A stretch of DNA of 64,000 nucleotides from Rhopalosiphum padi (taxonomy: Eukaryota; Arthropoda; Insecta; Hemiptera; Aphididae), in the NCBI RefSeq assembly GCF_020882245.1, contig NC_083599.1:70663745-70727744 (forward strand). The letters run 5' to 3'. Below the pieces are notes generated by a model, which saw nothing but the letters and a program-made list of their open reading frames with translations, ran no database searches and had not been told where the DNA came from. Shown piece by piece: positions 1-11,890 of the stretch. Position 1 is the first letter of the stretch, and each line of letters starts with the position of its first letter. A program made the translations under genes and the position numbers.

Positions 1-59
1 CAATATAAGTAATAGACAATAGTAATTTTTAAATCCAAGTAATTAGAACTTCATAATAA

Positions 60-620
60 ATAATAATATGTCTGACCTGGACACAGGAACAATGTGCACT
101 CCCAGAATGCGACGACGGCGACTGGACGACGCAAGTCACACGCAACTCGCGAATTCAACACATTTTAATGAGATAATGGAAATAATAACAATAATGTGCG
201 TAAAAGCAATATATAACAAAATCGGTTTTTTTATGTCACGCGGGCACAACGTCGGTTGGACGTCGGATATCACGCACATTCGCGACGCGCATTCGCGGAT
301 GCGACAAATTTAATGATACAATGAAATTAATAATAGTAAAATGCGTAAAGAAATCTCGCGAATACAACAAACTGTGTAAGGTATAATGAAATTAATAATA
401 GCAAATGCCTAAAAGTAATATGTGAAAAATAAGATTTTGGCACACGGCGGCTGGACTACGAAAACACGCACACTCGCGGACGCGACAATTTTCATAAAAT
501 ATGAAATTAATAATTTTATTGTAAAATGCGTAAACGCAATACGTAATGAAAAAAAAAAAGTGTTTTGTTTTAATGTAACGACTAACGGGCACAACGGTGG
601 CTGGACGATGACATTATTTT
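60..620. repeat. CpG-rich degenerate tandem repeat (minisatellite)
   Basis: Several imperfect copies of a roughly 100-130 bp unit follow one another. Each has a CpG-rich half (words such as 'gggcacaacg', 'ggctgga', 'cgcacactcgcgga', 'gcgacaa') and an AT-rich half ('aatgaaattaataata', 'aaatgcgtaaa'). Copies are recognisable near 100-230, 235-345, 355-430, 435-555 and 585-610. Short ORFs that run through it (68-313 and 422-802) arise from the repeat and have no recognisable protein features. The CpG content contrasts sharply with the AT-rich sequence around it. Confidence 0.6.
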
Positions 621-3600
621 TCAATGTTTTTTATTTTTCTAAGAAAGCTTTGAAAGAACTTTTTTGTTTACCGGCATGGCGGCATCTGTTTGATACAGAC
701 ACTGCAGCGCGCAGTGTTGCCAATGCTTGCGGTACAAACGGATACGCAGTGGAAAGAAATATAAGTAATAAGTTGATTGAGCGAAGTGTATCCAACAGAT
801 GACAATTTGATTTTTCTAAAACCTTATACTATGTATAAAGGTCTATGGATTTTTCAACCAAGGCTATAGCCTTATTTTATATTTTCCGCTTGCAACTGCT
901 TTTCTTTACGATCCTATCATAATACATAATACTATTAAGAAATAGTCAATAATATGGTATTTTAAGTGAGATACTGAGATACCGTCTGTAATGAAAATGT
1001 AAGATCGGCCATATCTTACAAACGAAGGCAATAACGAGATAGGACCTCTTGTAAGTTTTATTTTGTATTGAGTTAACCTATCATAGTCTATTCTAAGACC
1101 ATTTCAGCATTATTTTTATTAAAATATGGAATTTAGTATGATTTATTATTTTGTAAAACAATTTAAATTTTAAATTGGTTGTGATGTTATACTTATTCCG
1201 GATAATATATTCATAAAAATAGGGTTAGTTTGTTCGTATTAAAATCTTATTTAAATTGACACTTTGGTGAACATTTTTATTTCAATACAATATTTTAAAT
1301 TCTACAGATAGTGCACTTAAACTGATATAATTTATATTTGTGCCTGACATCACCTTTGACTTTTAAATAGAAAATTGGTATTTTAGTAAGTCAAAAGTAA
1401 AAATATCTGTGTGGTTTTTTTAATAAACGAGAAAAACAAAAACAAATTAAGGAAAAACGAGAATTTTTATGTTACACAATTAAAATAATAAAATATAAAT
1501 TGATTTTGTTATTTTGCGACTATTATTCAAAAATTAAAAACCGTATACACCTAAAATTACTAAAAATAATTATAATATTTTAAATCTTATTAAATTATTT
1601 ATAAACGTTTGAAACTCTCAACTATTTACGTTTTTTTTTTTTCTATAAACGCATATTATAATATTAATGCTCTGTTAAAAAGCTAGAAATCGAATACATA
1701 ACTCCTCAAAAATTTTTTTTCCGTTATTAAATAATATTGATAATAGGTACCTAAACAATTTTCGTTTACATTTTAATTTTGATTATTTACGAAAAGGGAT
1801 ATTTTTAAAAATAACCATTTAATTAACGTATTATTTGTATATTATTGGGACTTGTAACTTTTTAGTTTTTACTATTACGTATAGTTATTTTATAACTAAT
1901 TATAAACAATTATATTTTCAAAATATTTAGATTAATTTTAAGTGGTAACTTTTAAGTAAAATTTACTTTAACTCATCGCATATGACGAATAGTTTAATAT
2001 TAAATATGTATTAAATATCCTTAAAATTATAGGCTGACAGACCACCTCAGAATCGTTTTTCATACACAACAATTAATCTTTGAGTTCAAATTTAACACGT
2101 CTTGTAATACACTGTAGTACCTACTTGAAGGAATACATGAAATTCGTAATCTGCTATAAGTACCACAGTGCAGATTCTCAGATTTTTTGAAGAATTTAGA
2201 ATTTTAACAATGTGTTAAAACTTAACGTTATACAATTGTAATCTTTAGCAATGATCTACACATTTTTCACGTGAACACAACTCACAAGACCAAATATATA
2301 AATTTATATTCATACGTATGTTTATGTATAATACATTCTTTTTATATACTTATATCTAATATGTCATAGAATGACATTTAAATCAAAACATTTATTTTAA
2401 AAAAAATGAATAAAGTAAATTGAGCTCAGAAATATTTCCTGAATGCGATGATCTATCAATTGATCAATAAATATTATTATATAATGTATTTTTGTTTATA
2501 TAGCAATTTATACGCTTTCAAATAAGTAGATGGACTGGCATGAATGAATTTTACATTGTGTAGAAGTCAACAGTGTGTAACAATAAACATTTTTAAGGGG
2601 TTTTATATAGGCATTACATTTTGATGCTTTATTATATAATACGAATAAAATAATGGTTCATTACAGTTATGCGATCTATTTCTATTTAATATTTGCTAGT
2701 TTTGATTGCTACATACTAGTATAATCAAACAATTTGTTCTAACACATTTTCACTCTACGCCGTATGGTAATATTCTATATATATATAGGTACTAGCGCAG
2801 TTAGTGTAATAATTAACATTTCTGAAATATTATTAATCTATTACTAACTATAAAAAGTACTTGATAAAAAAGTTTCGAACCAGCCTGTTGTCATGATAAA
2901 AAGACCTATTTCATTTTCACGTACTAATCGATACTATTATACTAATCGTACTGGTTGATCGATCAAATAACACGTATTGATTTAAAAATAGTTTTAGATT
3001 ATGTATTAGTCTTCTTTTTATTAGATCCTATTAATGACTTTTAAAACAATTTAGATATCAATTTATCAAATTTGACTTTAGAAATACATTTTTGAATATA
3101 TTACAGTGAGTTACGTTATTTAGACTAAATAATTTAATATAATTCAAATTTTTATTTTGTGTATAATACTCGACATTTGCTTACTTTATTAAACATAATA
3201 TTAAAGACATCTAAATATTTTAAAGTAAGCAACAAATCAATAAGATGAAAATTAAAAGTTTTAATTGAACATTATAATTATTTTTGTTGTTTTGATATTT
3301 TTAAAATTATTTTTCTTTTGAAACTATTTATTTTTAGTCATGATAACAATAAATATACAAATTTTTTTGATAATCATAGTAATTTGAGCTGTTGTTTTTA
3401 ATAATGTAACATAGTTACAATTGATATTTAAAAAAAAAAAATTAATATGTTGGTCTTATTCTTATAGAAATTATTTTTTACATAATTTTCTTTTATTTAA
3501 TACAATCATAATATTATTGTGTGTATGAAGTATGAACTAACATTATCTAGTGTCAAAATTAACCATCAACACTAATTATCGTAGGAGCTTACATTATTTG

Positions 3601-5182
3601 TATGTAGAAGATTGCCTTATTTTGATGAAGTCTACTTTTTCTATAAATACGATTTATTTTATTGATTTATATACATTTTTTTTATCAAGATACATATTTA
3701 TCACATTACATTTTGTAACAATATAAAATAATATATTAGGCAGCGATATTGAATAGTAATTTAGAAGTTACAGGATGCATCAATACAGCAATCATGAATA
3801 ATATTCTAAACACAAATAAATTATTGTTATTAAGAGATAATGATTAAACATTAAACGTGTGGTCTTTTTATTTAAAAAATAAAAATAAACATTAACTACA
3901 TAATAATAATGTATTATAAAAATATGAATTAATCTTATCGTAAATGTTGAGAAAATATTATACTTGAAATCTTTAGTATATGTTTATATTATAGTAGTAG
4001 ACACCAGAGACTAGACAGTACTTAGTGTTACGTATGGTTGTACTCGTGTGTAATATCGGTTAAATATTATCTGATTATCAATGCTATAAATGTAATGTGT
4101 GTGACGTGTGTAGTGATTTTATTCTTAGTCTATTAAGTCAATGCATTATGTATAAATATATATATAATAACAAAGAGATTACCGCTAAATGTAATGTAAT
4201 ATAAATTATAAACCAATAGTTTATAAAATATTTAATTATTTTTTCATAATAAATTAATCGTGAAAAGTTTTTTTTAAATTCTTTATTCTTATTATAAGTA
4301 TGTGGCGTATGTGTTCTATAGTTCGCCATCTGAAACAAATAAAAGCCAATCTTCGTATTCTCATTGTACACGGGAATTAGTTATTACTTATTTGTACCAA
4401 AATAAGTATATATTACTGATGAGCATTATTGAATATTAATCGATACCTAGTTGAAGTTATAAACTATTTGAACTATTCGAATATAAACAATATCATCTTG
4501 TAAAGGAAATTTATATAGCTAATAACTTGATAATTAGACTCGACCGACTTGAAAGTCAAAAATAGTTTCTCGGAATGCTTAACTACCCGCCACTTATGTG
4601 GTAATCATATCGAAATTTAACATCCAATTATCTGTCGTAATTGAGTTACATCGCGTTATAACACAGTATTATTATATTTGCGTATAAAATATAATGTATT
4701 ATATATTATATTATGTATTTATGTATATCAATTTATTGTGTCGATCAAATTACTAACCTAACCTTCAATCTTTCCGTTTTCTTTCTAGTATACTTTTTAA
4801 GTCAATTGACGTACCGTATAACAGTGTAAATACTTAATATTATAGGTAAGTGAAATAATCACTCAGAATCTATAAACGGAATACTTTGTCATTATGTGTT
4901 TTGAGCTTCTTATATCTCAATATATTATACTCAACTATCGAAACGTGTACAATTATTCTTTCTATAGTATGTCTATATTATCTATCTTATAATAATCGAT
5001 TTTAATTTTGGTGCAAATTACACACATGGTGTAAATATTTAGGATAAAAATTGATGCGAATTGACTACACCTTTATCGTGGTATTAGTAAAATAATTACC
5101 GTCACTGCGGTGTTAAACGTTAATACGAATATTATTGTGTTTATTATTATTTTTGTTTAATTTGTCTATTTTGTTTTTAAAG
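621..5182. other. AT-rich stretch without recognisable gene
   Basis: I see no credible coding exon here. The sequence is AT-rich with many stops on both strands and short homopolymer runs. A patch at about 660-790 is less AT-rich but shows no domain. The 3' part may be intron or 5' flank of the fasciclin-domain gene that follows, whose first exon must lie somewhere upstream, in or before this interval. The polypyrimidine tract and AG at 5160-5182 form that gene's splice acceptor. Confidence 0.5.
2028..2130. repeat. Dispersed repeat copy (terminal part)
   Basis: This stretch matches 15628-15725 in the same orientation. Both contain 'ctgacaga/aatca', then 'cagaatcgtttttcata', then 'ttcaaatttaac'. 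The same core appears inverted near 16320-16360. This marks it as the end of a dispersed, probably mobile, family rather than unique sequence. Confidence 0.45.
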
Positions 5183-7175
5183 CAGCAACGTGAAATCGCC
5201 AACGGGCCGTCGTCTGTGCAAGTCGATGACGACGACTACTACGTACAGCAGCCGCCGCACAAGCTTTCGGCCGTCCAGCAGACTCACATACTGGACGATA
5301 TCCGTCGGCACAACCAGCCACAGCAGTGGTGGACCGCATCGGGTGCATCATCGACAGCACCGTCATCCACACCGACCATCATACCGGCGGACGGCAGCGA
5401 TGACAGTACCGAACAGCATCAGGACTCTACTGTCGACCAACTGCAGCAACTGTTGCAGATCAACGGTGTGGCCGATGACCACAACGCAGTCGCGGACAAT
5501 CTGGACGACGACCGTCACAGCAAACAGAGGTCCATCGGTGGTGGGGGCGGCGCGAGTTGGCCACCGCAGCCGTACAACAACCACAACAGACAGCAGCAAC
5601 CGTCCTTATCGCCTCCGCCCGCACCAGTGACGACCATTCCGCACGGCCATCAGTACAACCAGAACCACCAACAACACCAGCAATACTATTCTACAACGTC
5701 GGCCGGCCCCACAGTACAACAACACCACCAACACCACAATCACCATCATCCACAGCAGCAGCAAATATTCGTCACGACGCCTCCGCCGGCAGTGCAAGTT
5801 TCTACGACGTCCAATATTCCGCAGCGGCACGTCAGCCAGCAGTACATACCGCTGAGCACTAAGCCGCAGCAACCGCAACCGCAGTATTACCCGCAACCGC
5901 AACAACCGGCTCTGGTATCCGCGGCTGTCAATAACGGGGACGGCGAAAACGACGACCACAGAGGTGGCGGTGGGTTGGACGCAGACATCGAACAGCAGAT
6001 CCGCCAGCAGTTGACGGCCGTCGTGGGTGCCGGTAACGGTGGAAATTACACGATACTCACTTCTCCCGGTGGAGGTGCTGACCATCATCGGTTGACACAG
6101 CACGTCGCCGGATCTGCGTCCAACGACCACTTGCAGTACGTGAAGATCGGCGGCGGTTCCGGATCGTCTCAGTCTCGAAATCGGTTACAGCAACAGATAG
6201 AGACGAGTACGATTTTCGCGGGCGCCGCGTCGCCGAACGTCGGCGGTGCCGTCAACGCGGCCGGAGGTGGCAGGAACACGATCGTCAAAACCGTCGTCGT
6301 CCGACAAAAACCGCAGCCCACGGCCGCTCCACAGACCGTCGCACCGCCGGCCGTCTCCGTTATGGGCGCGGCTCCAATGCAGCCCTGGACGGTTAGCGAA
6401 CAGCAGCAACTCGAACAGCTGGCCCGGCAAGTGTTGCCGCCCGGCGTCGCACAGTACGAGATTATACGCGCCGGTGGCGTCGACGGCGGTTTGGCCGCCA
6501 AGGGTGGTGGTGACGCGACGGCCGCGGCGACGGTCGATAACGGCGCGGCGTTCCCGGCCGGTGGCATAGCGCAACAGGCCCTGCCGACCGGCGGCAAAAA
6601 GAAACCGGTGACGTTCGTCATCCTGGAGGAGCGGCCGGACGGCACCGTACGCGTGCGCGGCATCGAAAAAAAGCAACATGTAAGCGGCGTCCCGTCCGAC
6701 GGCAGCGACGCACCGGCTGACGTGGTCGGTACATCTGCGGCAGCCGACGATGAACAGCTCCAGCAGCTGGTGGACAGGCTGAACCGGGGCGAACTCCGGC
6801 TGCCGTCGGTCGGCCCGCCATCTTCGTCGTCGTCCAAGACTAGCGCACCGGACAGCGCGGCGGTGGCCAGCACCACGGCCTCGACCCCGCTCCCAGCATA
6901 CGTCCCCTCGTTCCCGTCCACCGTACTGCCACAGTCGACGTTGCAGCCGACCGGCGGTAACGGCATCAGCGCCAATAATAAGCGCCGCGAACCGCCGCCG
7001 CCTTCGTATTTTCCCACGGTTGCTCCCCAAACAACTACTACCGCACTACATCAGCACCAATACCAAAACTTTTTCCTTCCCACCGCCGTACCGACCGAAT
7101 CTGTAGCCGTCGAAACGACCGTCGGACAGCAACAGCAGAAGCAACATAACAAGTACCACCAACACCACCATCAAC

Positions 7176-7206
<31 letters not shown>

Positions 7207-7418
7207 GCAACAGCAACAGTTTTACACACCGCCGACAGTTACCACGTCGACGTCTTACACGTCACCGCCGGTAAATTCGACTTTGCCATACTTCAACAAA
7301 AACAACAACAAGGCCGGGAAAGAAGGCATGTTCAGTGGTGCTCTCCGTCGCCGTGGATATTACGCTATGGCCAAATACATGCGACAAGCCGGTGTGGATG
7401 CTGTGCTCGAAGAGACAG
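5183..7418 (+). CDS. mfas: FAS1-domain gene, long Gln/His/Pro-rich exon
   Basis: The acceptor is 'tttttaaag' ending at 5182, and the donor is the GT at 7419 after 'gagacag'. The exon starts in phase 0 and ends in phase 1. It encodes about 745 residues rich in Q, H, P, G, S and T, with CAA/CAG runs near 7170-7220 coding a polyglutamine stretch. The last ~30 residues (from MFSGALRRRGYYAMAKYMRQ) begin the first FAS1 domain. This exon is much more GC-rich than its flanks. Long open frames on the opposite strand (6169-7030) are shadows of this composition. Confidence 0.85.
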
Positions 7419-10085
7419 GTTAATATAATATATTTAACCTACTCCATATAAGTTCTCAAACTTACTTTGTACTCATGTACCTAAGAAAAAAATACATTAT
7501 TTTTTTACTCCTTTACAATATTTCAGGTATTTGACACCTGAATATTTTTAATTTTCATAGTTACCAGTACATCTAAAAAAAGTTTCTTTACGCCAAGCTC
7601 AATACTTACTTGAATGTATAGTTATATAATTACCCCTCACCTGTTATTCTCACATCTACAATCTACTATAGTCGTAACAAACTATTATAATTTTTTTTTT
7701 ACCAAATAGGTCCGTTTACTGTGTTTGTACCAACGGACAAGGCGTTCAGAGCACTATTAGTGCAGTTGGGTGGTCCAGATCGTGCCGAAGACAAGTTCCG
7801 CGAAAACCCACGTTTGCTGATAGGGGTAATTATATTTATTATACTTGTCTTATTAATAACTATTATAGGTAACTTTGTTATCACTCATCCATCACACTGT
7901 ATTAGTAATGTAACAATATAATTATTAATATTATATAAATAATTTAATTTTTTTTTCTCAAAAGCTTTTATTGCACCATGTTGTGCCCGGAGCATTCAAA
8001 GTGTCTGACTTGATGGCAGGAGACGAAATGACCGGCGTTAGTTTGGCAGGCACACAGCTCCGTGCAAATTTGTACGCCCGACAACTATACGACAACCGAT
8101 GGAATGATATCGAAGTAATTATACATTATAAATGTATAAATAATATTAATACAGGGGGTTTCAAATTGTCAATTTCAAAGAAGCTCAATATAGATAATAT
8201 GAAGGGTACACGTATACGAGCCATAACTTTCGCACGTAGGTACATGGAATAAAGTGCCAAGATCAGTATGAGAACATATTGTTTTAGATAAAAGTATGTA
8301 ATTTTTTTTTATATCCCATGAAGGTTGATCAACGAATTATAATTTAAATAATTAAGAAAAAAGTAGATAGAACTTAAAAAAAAATAAAACTTATAAAATA
8401 ACTTAAAATAACTACTATTATTACTTATTTGTAAAATAACTTTACATTTAGATTTAAATCTATTTTTAAAATTGTTATCAGACAATATTATAATTTCTTG
8501 TTACAGTAGACAAAAATAGGTAGGTATATTTCTGAATTTCTGATGTAAATTAATCGACACAAAGAGTGAAAGAGCTGCCTTAATTGAACAATTATATTAG
8601 TAACAATTTTATTATTCCATTATATTATAGATACTTTTCATAAAATGGGACCCTAAAACTTTATTTTAATTCGATATAACTGCAATATATTTATTAGAGT
8701 TAGTATCCTAACCGTTATATTTTAACTATTGTCTTTCAGGTGCTTACCATCAATGGTGCCCGAGTGTTAGACGACGTTAATCCGACGGCGACTGCAGCGG
8801 CTAACGATGGTTCTACTTCCGATGACGGGAGCAGTGGGCCCACTCAACAGCGTAGGGACATGATATTGTCGTCAAATGGAGGCACAGGAGGAGGCAATCA
8901 ACAACAGATCATGGCTATAGGACATGCAGTTGACCGCGTATTGTTCCCATTGCCGGTTGGCGACGTACTCGCCACCATGAGAGCCGACCGGCAGCGGCGG
9001 TACAACGTCTTCTTGCGAGCCGTGGATGAGCACTGTTCGCCTAACGTCCGATCGCTACTAACTGGTAATGTATTTTTAATATGACTGCTGTAAAATGTAT
9101 TTTGGTACATACAGATTATTGACGAGAACACATTTATAATGCAGTACCTACATCTCTGGAAAGTACATTTTAACAGTACCTCTACCGATATTATAATATA
9201 CCAACCTATTATATTTTTTTCTAAGTTTTGACTACAATATGCAATACAGGTTCAAGAACTGTGACAGTGTTTGCGCCTGTAGATGAAGCGTTCCGCATAC
9301 GCCGTGGTTCTGGAAATTATAGCAGCAGCAGCAGCAGCAGTAGTGGTTCAATAATCGATTGGATGCTTAACGATGACACCAGCAGTAGGTTCAAAAAACG
9401 AAATCGTCGGCGGTTAGCTGATCGGTTTGTGCTCAGCCACGTGGTGTTGGCAGGACCAGGTGACCCTCCCATGTACACGGCCGGATTGAGATTTTACCAG
9501 GTCAGGGACACTGCCTATCGGCTTCCAGAAGGCGGCGATTCTACAACAGCAACAGAGGACGACGACGAAGGTGCAGCTGAAGAATTCAACGGTGGCGGAG
9601 ATGATGGAAATTTAACATTTTCACCTAATGATGGTGAAAAATCTCGTTTCTATCAGTTGACAGTGTACAAAGACTCAGGTGAGTTTAATTTTATTTTAAA
9701 AGTTTAAATGTTAAAACATGTCAATTAGATACAATTTTGAATGCCACTTCGAATATTGTACCGAGTAAAGAATTTAATGTTTAATTCGATTACTTAAATA
9801 ATTTATAGTTTTATAAACAATATAAACATAATAATATAGAATCTATAATTTTATAATTATCTGATAAGTTTTATCATAATTTCCAAAAAATGTACCATAC
9901 ATTTTCAAATCTAAAATAAACTTGATATATTTTAAAAAATAACATTTAATTTATTATCCACATTCATTATTATTATATCAATTTTAGGCAGGATACGGCT
10001 GAACGGTGGTGCCGCTCAGGTGTTGGTTCGCAACGTCCCGGCTACCAACGGTGTACTACACGGATTGGATGCACCACTAGTCTGA
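5183..10085 (+). CDS. mfas: FAS1-domain secreted/matrix protein, midline-fasciclin-like
   Basis: Six exons join in frame to about 1117 residues ending in TGA (10083-10085): 5183-7418, 7710-7825, 7965-8114, 8740-9064, 9250-9678 and 9988-10085. All introns are GT-AG and phases match at every junction. The first ~710 residues are low complexity (Gln/His/Pro/Gly/Ser-rich). Two FAS1 domains follow: one at about 715-860 (H1-like TVFVPTDKAF, H2-like LLLHHVVPGAF, then INGARVL) and one at about 885-1117 (TVFAPVDEAF, RFVLSHVV, final NGVLHGLDAPLV). FAS1 domains are extracellular adhesion modules that bind matrix or integrins. The two-domain C-terminus after a long variable region resembles insect midline fasciclin; that assignment is from memory of the family and less certain than the FAS1 call. 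The 5' end is incomplete: the open frame before 5183 has no ATG and looks like intron pyrimidine tract, so the start and signal peptide are in an unseen upstream exon. Confidence 0.85.
7710..7825 (+). CDS. mfas: FAS1-domain gene exon, first FAS1 H1 motif
   Basis: The acceptor AG is at 7708-7709 after a T-run, and the donor 'ggtaat' is at 7826. The G left from the previous exon plus GT makes Gly. The exon reads GPFTVFVPTDKAFRALL and on to RLLIG, the conserved first half of a FAS1 domain. It ends in phase 0. Confidence 0.85.
7965..8114 (+). CDS. mfas: FAS1-domain gene exon, first FAS1 H2 motif
   Basis: The acceptor is 'ctcaaaag' ending at 7964, and the donor 'gtaatt' is at 8115. The exon is 150 nt and phase 0 at both ends. 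It encodes LLLHHVVPGAFKVSDL and on to NRWNDIE, the H2 region of FAS1. Confidence 0.85.
8740..9064 (+). CDS. mfas: FAS1-domain gene exon, end of FAS1-1 and start of FAS1-2
   Basis: The acceptor is 'tgtctttcag' ending at 8739, and the donor 'gtaatg' is at 9065. It starts with VLTINGARVLDD, the closing strand of the first FAS1 domain, then a Thr/Ser/Gly-rich insertion. It then gives the junction AVDRVLFPLPVGDVLATM and the start of the second FAS1 domain. It ends in phase 1. Confidence 0.85.
9250..9678 (+). CDS. mfas: FAS1-domain gene exon, second FAS1 core
   Basis: The acceptor is 'gcaatacag' ending at 9249, and the donor 'gtgag' is at 9679. It encodes SRTVTVFAPVDEAFR, a serine run from AGC repeats (9320-9345), then RRLADRFVLSHVV, and an acidic insertion near 9550-9590. 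It ends at LTVYKDSG in phase 1. Confidence 0.85.
9988..10085 (+). CDS. mfas: FAS1-domain gene terminal exon
   Basis: The acceptor is 'caattttag' ending at 9987. The exon reads GRIRLNGGAAQVLVRNVPAT and ends NGVLHGLDAPLV followed by TGA at 10083-10085. This is the classic C-terminal strand pair of a FAS1 domain, so the protein ends directly at the domain with no visible GPI signal or transmembrane tail. Confidence 0.85.
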
Positions 10086-11035
10086 TGGATGACATCTCAA
10101 AAGATAGGATGGTGGACATGATGATTCATCGAAGACAACACCTGTACAGGACGCCTGCACACAATAACGGCATTGTCGAGTGACCGTTTTTATTTATTAA
10201 TTATTATTATTTTTTATAATTTATGTTATACCTATTACTTATATTATATTGTATACTCTTTTTTTTTACATTTTCATTTATTTTGTATACACTATTGTAG
10301 TAGGTTTCCTACACACTATTATTGTAATGTTTTCCCAGCGTATTTCGTATTATAAACGTTTAAATAATATTTGATATTAACGTAATATACACGAATTCGC
10401 CTCATGACTAGTGTCCATAATATCATTATTTACTTCTGAGTGTAGAATTTTATATTTATCGAACGTATGTACTACTGCCTTACTAGCTCCACGCGTGCTT
10501 ACAAAACGCTGATATACTATTATGTATACGTCATAATATTATTAATATTATATATTTTTACTAACTACCTACATTCATTATAAATTATAATGTATGGAGT
10601 AAAACAACAAAATTCTAGTATACTCAAAGATTGGAGAGGTTTCAATTAGGGTTGTTAGATTTCAAAATTCAAAATACGGGACTAAAAAGAATGTCTATTC
10701 CGAATGATGTCATATCGATAACGCTAGACATTTCTTTATGTATCTTGAATTAAACTATAAGACAACCTTTATTTGGATGAAGGGTGAGTTAATTTTAACA
10801 AAATGTTTCTGAATTTACCTTTTTATATCTCTTACATCCCCCTTCCACAATAAATAACTGATTTTTTTTAAATGATAATAATTTTTCATTCAGGTATTTC
10901 TATACATCAATATTTTAACATATATTTGAAAAATATTCCAACAGTATAGGCATAAGTACTTATTAAAGTATAAACATAACATTTTTAAACTGTTTTAATA
11001 AAATAAAATAAACAATAATTTTGTTTATAATTGTC

Positions 11036-11061
11036 TTTTTTTTTTTTTTTGGGGGGGGGGG
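11036..11061. repeat. T15-G11 homopolymer tract
   Basis: A run of 15 T is followed directly by 11 G. A G-run of this length stands out strongly in AT-rich sequence and is a likely sequencing or polymerase slippage site. Confidence 0.8.
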
Positions 11062-11868
11062 CAATACCTAGCCAATAAGAAAGAAACACTTAATAAAATA
11101 ATAAATATCACATTCAACTTTATAAAATATGCATTCCTTACATAATTTAAACTTACAAAACTAATGGGTTGATAATATTTATAATGTATTATAATATTTA
11201 TTAGAAGAATGAATCTCTTTTGGTGGTGATTGATATTTGATTTTCTATTAAGAAGTCATTGAATTCTGTACAGGTTTCCTTAAAAAATGTCACTATCAAC
11301 GTTACTTTTAATGTTATTATTTCAATTTTATTCTTTTTATCAATTCATTAGTTATTCATATTTGAGAAAATTCTTTCATTAAAAACTCTACTGTTATTTT
11401 GAAATTTGAAAAAAAGCCATCGTCAACACTGATTTAAAAATAAAAATTCACATTCCTGATATTTTTAAAGGATTGAATATTTTCATTATGTCTTACACAT
11501 TCTTTAAACATTGTAAATTCATCAATCAAATAAACTCCATTAGTTAAATAATTGTTATTTTGAATAATATTTTTGATAAATTTAATAGTAGCTTAAATAT
11601 TAACTCAATTAAAATCATGCTCAATGTTTTTAAGTGTAATCCACGTTAAATCTTAAATTTACTTAAAGCGGAATTTGACCATTATTTTATTCTATATTCT
11701 ATTATTCTAAACAGGCGTTATAAACACTGTTACAATAGTTAATATATTATGTGCTTTCAGTTAAAACTGTTCCATCTCTTAATGCATTTATACTTATCGT
11801 TCTTTAGACGTAAAATTTTTTTTACATTTTCACGAAATTCATTTTTTTTTTAATGAGAGACAGTAGCG

Positions 11869-11890
11869 TAGCTAGGGATTTTAGTTGGTA
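11869..11890. mobile_element. hAT-like terminal sequence fragment
   Basis: The sequence 'cagtagcgtagctaggg' has the form of hAT-type terminal inverted repeats (CAGxGGCGTAxCTAGGG). A related word occurs at 24090 ('cagcgtaactaggggg'). I did not find a matching inverted partner close by, so this may be a solo end of a decayed copy. Confidence 0.35.

Noticed and set aside
422..802. 126-residue + frame near the window start
   Set aside because: It begins inside the minisatellite and has no recognisable family or splice context.
5135..5182. Apparent N-terminal hydrophobic signal peptide in front of the fasciclin-domain exon
   Set aside because: The frame opens with TTG, not ATG, and the bases are a pyrimidine tract ending in AG, that is, an intron 3' end.
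6169..7030. Two long - strand frames (about 280 residues) over the Gln-rich exon
   Set aside because: They are shadows of the biased codon composition of the + strand exon; they have no domain and the + strand frame has supported splicing.
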